A stretch of DNA of 45,924 nucleotides, from positions 1,255,320 through 1,301,243 of the forward strand of contig GG745339.1 in assembly GCA_000151295.1 (NCBI GenBank). The letters are read 5' to 3'. The position numbers and the translations under genes are program-made. This DNA comes from Allomyces macrogynus ATCC 38327 (lineage: Eukaryota > Blastocladiomycota > Blastocladiomycetes > Blastocladiales > Blastocladiaceae). Positions within the stretch are counted from its first letter, which is position 1, and every line of letters starts with the position of its first letter. This document shows, piece after piece, positions 42,801 through 45,924 of the stretch. Below the pieces are notes generated by a model. That model saw only the letters and a list, made by a program, of their open reading frames with translations, had not been told where the DNA came from and made no database searches.

Positions 42801-44330
42801 CCCTACATGGAGGAGCAAAAGAGTCAGTCAGAATCATAGGTATCGTGAGCAATCAGCGGGCACGGAATAAACGTACCGGTGCTGCACCATTTGCACGCAC
42901 GCGTGCCGTATCCGCGCCGTCGGTGGGAACAGCCACAGCGACCGGCCCGTGAGCACCCAGTCCTGGACAATAACGGCCGGCCGCGGGTCGCGCTTCGGTT
43001 TCCTCTTCCACAGCAGCGCCGTGCGCGACGTCAAGCTCCCTTCTTTCTCGATCCCCGAATCCGCGCCCTTTTCGACCAACGGCTCTGTGAAACCGGGCCG
43101 CTCGACCGGATCCGTAATACTGCCGTTGCTGCCGCCATCAACAATCGTCGCGGATGAATCCGGCACTTCGTCGACGACGGCCGGGACGGGCTGCAGCGAG
43201 AGCACCGCGCGCGTATGGTCGATATGGTCGCCCATGATGCGGTCCGTCAGGTTATTCCACATGTCGAAGAGCACAAACGCGGCCGACTTGAGCAGCGGCA
43301 CGGCTGCCGGGAAATCGAGCATCGACGTGGGCGCGTTCGTCAGGTCAGCGGACATGGGTTCCGGTAAGAGCGGCGTCGCCGGACCGAGATCAGCAGCATT
43401 CGGGTCGAGTTTTTCCATGGACGTGATGAGCGCCGCGCGCGACGGGGTCAGCGGCGGTTCTATCCCGTCGGCCGCGCCCGTATCGAGCATCCCGGCGTGC
43501 GTGCCGAGGACTTGCTGGTCAGCGATCATGGCGTCGACGGCGTCGCGGAACGTGACGACCGTGCGTGCGGCCTCGACATCGAGCAAATCGGCCCCCAACG
43601 GCGCAGCCGCAACCAACTCGTTGTACTCCAAATCGACCTCGGGCAATTCCGTGAGCGCCTCGTGGTTGAGGAAATGGTTGGCGGCGGTCATCATCGACCG
43701 CGAAAACCCGGACCGACCCGTGGCCATGGTGAGCGCGAGCGACCGCGCATCGACGGCGCCATCGAGCGGGGTCAAGCCCGCAAATGACCGGGCGTCGACG
43801 GGCAGCAGACCGTTCGGGAACCTCGTCGTGAGCCGCGACCGAATCGACGATTTGCGCACAGCCGTTGGCATCACGTACTGCGCGGCCACAGGCGCGCGCG
43901 GCGTTGGGGCCGCCACAATGTCGGCGTCCTCGTCGTTTTCGTCTTGCTCGGCAATGGGTTGCGACGCGAGCGCGGGCGCATAGTGCAGATGCGGGTTGTG
44001 CTGGTGCGAGGGCGGGGGTGCCGATGTCGGGCTTGTCATGCGCGACGGACTGCTGCCGCGGCTGCTTGGGCCCGTCGGGCTGTTGGAACGCGAGACGGTC
44101 GGCGTCGGCGCGGCGACGGCCACGTCGGCTACGGCCAGTTGGCGCGACGGGCCGGCCGAGGAGGGCGACCCGGGGACCATGAGACGGAACGAAGCGGGTG
44201 GACTGCGGGTTGTGTCGAGCCGAAGGGCCGCGGGAGAGACCGTCGAGTCCGGGACGTGGAGAAGGAAGGCGGGGTTGTCGTCGCTGGTGCTGCCGCCTGC
44301 AGCAGGGACGTCGCGCCGTGGACCGGACAT
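36890..44330 (-). CDS. CCH1: Cch1-type voltage-gated calcium channel alpha subunit (8 exons)
   Basis: The model is exons 44330-42877, 42802-41860, 41782-40616, 40539-38768, 38699-38418, 38347-37939, 37869-37775 and 37700-36890, giving about 2310 aa. Cch1, with Mid1, forms the fungal high-affinity plasma-membrane calcium channel. A ~480-residue disordered N-terminus precedes four six-helix repeats. S4 segments have spaced Arg (for example LRLMRSLRPLRII in repeat III). Pore loops read VSLENWSE, LLTGDNWTE, MASREGWSS and LLTGDDWPS, putting E/D/E/D in the filter. An EF-hand/IQ-like region follows (DLKALRKAWKRLDPRGVGTI, NIFNIVYH joined by splicing to DLRARC). The tail has TP-rich repeats. A poly-Asp run lies in the II-III linker. 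An upstream in-frame ATG exists at 44366. The extreme C-terminus after the repeats is A/T-rich and may be mis-modelled. Confidence 0.92.
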
Positions 44331-45924
44331 GGTGCGAGTTGGTGGATATGAGTGACAGAAACCCAAATCTGGCGCAAAATGGGGTCGACAGAGGCGCGGA
44401 CAAGCGCGTGTGCCGAGCGTGCGACGCGAGGCAATAGCGCGGGTGCTTCGCCGCGGGGAAAGGCGGGGGACGCGGCGGGTGGGTTGCTGGCAGTTCAGTC
44501 GTGTCGGCAGTCATCCAGTGTGCTTGCTGCGGTGTGGCCGGCACGAGCGCGCAGGTGCGCGTTTGCTTTGCGGGCCGACTGCGGCAAGTCGCGGCGACGG
44601 CAGGCCGGTCTACGAGCAGCTGCCGGGCCTTTCTTGCTGTCGATCCGGGGAGGTCTCGACGACGACGACGACGCCGACCGATCGCAGGGCAGACGACGAG
44701 GTGCGGTTGTCGGCCGAGCTTGTCAAGGGGAAGCCACGGGCTACGATTGGCTCTGCGCCGAAAACGTTGTGCGCCACATCACTCGGCCCACGCCATACGC
44801 GTCAAACCGCAACGAGCGCACTCGTGCTGTGGCTCGGCGTGGCGCGGGCGTGGCTTTGGACAAGATGCACAACGTTCTGCGCCGTCGCACCCGCCTGAAC
44901 GCGTCTCGCTGGCGTCCCTTTGCATCCCATCAGAGCCAGGCCAGCTGGAAGGTGCGCACTGCCCTATGTAGAACTGTTGCGAAGCCTGGCGGCGGCAGTC
45001 GTCACAGCGACAAGCAGCTTTGCTTGTCGAGCAAATTTCTTCACCTTGCACACCGAGCTCACTCGCACAAACCACGCACGCGCACCGCGCGCATTGTGGA
45101 GAGATCCGTGCACCATACATTTTGATGCCCATGTATCCGGGGTTTGATGCGAGGGTGAGTGTGGAAGCGGGCCGGTGGTGTCAGCGTCGTGGTGGGCCAA
45201 GCAGGCAAACCGCAAGCAACCCGACACCACCCGTGGCCGCCGCCAGCGACCCACCGAACCGATTTGAATGAAACTGCCGGCATTCAGTAGGGTACATCGT
45301 TATCTACGTTCCTGAATGGTTTCCTCTCGCGGTCGGGTGGATGGCCGCGGTCGAGGGGCTCGGCCGTGCTCATCGGCGGTGCAGCCAAGATTAAATTGCT
45401 TGCGAGACGCGCCTTGCCAGAGCGCGAGACACGCGGCTGGCCGAGGAGTGAAACCAAGTGAAACCGCGCGCGCTTTGTTGGCTCCTCAGCTGGCTCCGCG
45501 CGATCGGGTCGCTCGCCTGCGCTGCGCATCGGTGCACGCCGCCGAGTGCGACATGACTAGGGGCCGCGCGCGTCGATGGCTCCTCGCCACGTCGACCGAG
45601 CGGCCCTTCAAGTCGGTGCCGAGCGATGGCTCCCTTGATGGCGCCCGCACGCGCTGCCGCCCCCCCCCCCCCCCCCACCAAGGGGGCCGCGACCTTTTTT
45701 TCCCCGGGGTCTGGGGGCCGGCTTGGTACCGTCGGGGCCGGGGCCTGGGGAGATAGTTTCCATCGCTCGCGACAAACCCTCGGGTAGCGCCGCTCCAACC
45801 TACCCCGCCGGCGATAACCACCGTAAAAAGGAAAAAAGGTGCCCCGCCGCGCCACTAACTCACAGCTTTCTCATTTGAGTGAGGTCGCTGAGAGGGCCCC
45901 TTTTTTTCTTCTTTCTCTTCCGGG
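44331..45924. other. CCH1 upstream region and window end, no gene seen
   Basis: The left part should hold the CCH1 promoter. Long open frames on both strands (for example 44352-45125) overlap, lack motifs and are explained by high GC content. The last ~300 bp hold a C17 tract and G/C and T homopolymer runs and look like low-complexity DNA near a contig end. Confidence 0.4.
45660..45676. repeat. C17 homopolymer
   Basis: Seventeen consecutive C, followed closely by ggggg, ttttttt, cccc and gggg runs. This is low-complexity sequence near the window end. Confidence 0.9.

Noticed and set aside
44352..45125. 257-codon plus-strand open frame
   Set aside because: Low-complexity Arg/Ala-rich translation, overlapped by several other open frames; no splice or family support.

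Overview
The window is nuclear DNA from a GC-rich, intron-bearing eukaryote, almost certainly a fungus. The gene set points that way: an Oca1-type phosphatase, a Cch1-type calcium channel, an UNC-45/Cro1/She4 myosin chaperone, Mzm1 and Atp12. Coding exons prefer G or C at the third codon position, and introns are short (mostly 46-150 nt). The overall look suits an early-diverging zoosporic fungus (Blastocladiomycota or Chytridiomycota), but that placement is inference. All gene models below were built by hand from exon reading frames, splice signals and remembered family motifs; no search was run.

Layout. 1-1413: the tail of an unidentified gene, then OCA1. 1.9-15.9 kb: an ABC-transporter neighbourhood. 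It holds two complete MDR-type (ABCB, TMD-NBD-TMD-NBD) genes arranged head to head (minus 3641-8106, plus 9702-14218), each with seven exons and nearly identical exon lengths. Three broken copies lie around them: a C-terminal scrap (1925-2095), a TMD2/NBD2 relic enclosed by a ~230-bp inverted repeat (2187-3411), and a truncated N-terminus (15484-15868). 16.3-16.9 kb: a ubiquitin-L40 ribosomal fusion gene with an 8-nt first exon. 18.3-20.2 kb: a CpG-poor, gene-free block.

20.2-22.3 kb: ATP12 and MZM1/LYRM7, two mitochondrial respiratory-chain assembly factors transcribed divergently from a ~330-bp gap. 22.4-26.2 kb: the UNC-45-like chaperone and a secreted class 3 lipase with an in-frame TGA, both on the minus strand. 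27.6-30.3 kb: a CAMK/SNF1-like kinase whose HRDLK catalytic loop is completed by a 10-nt microexon. 31.0-35.0 kb: a second CpG-poor block containing a decayed PIF1-like (Helitron-type) helicase. 35.3-36.6 kb: an NmrA-like Rossmann protein. 36.9-44.3 kb: CCH1, the four-repeat voltage-gated calcium channel, with a repeated TP-rich tail. 44.3-45.9 kb: no recognisable gene.

Three points stand out. First, the 5' splice sites strongly favour GTNCGY over GTRAGT. Second, the CpG-rich genic DNA contrasts sharply with CpG-depleted repeat blocks. Third, an ABC transporter has been repeatedly and locally duplicated and broken.
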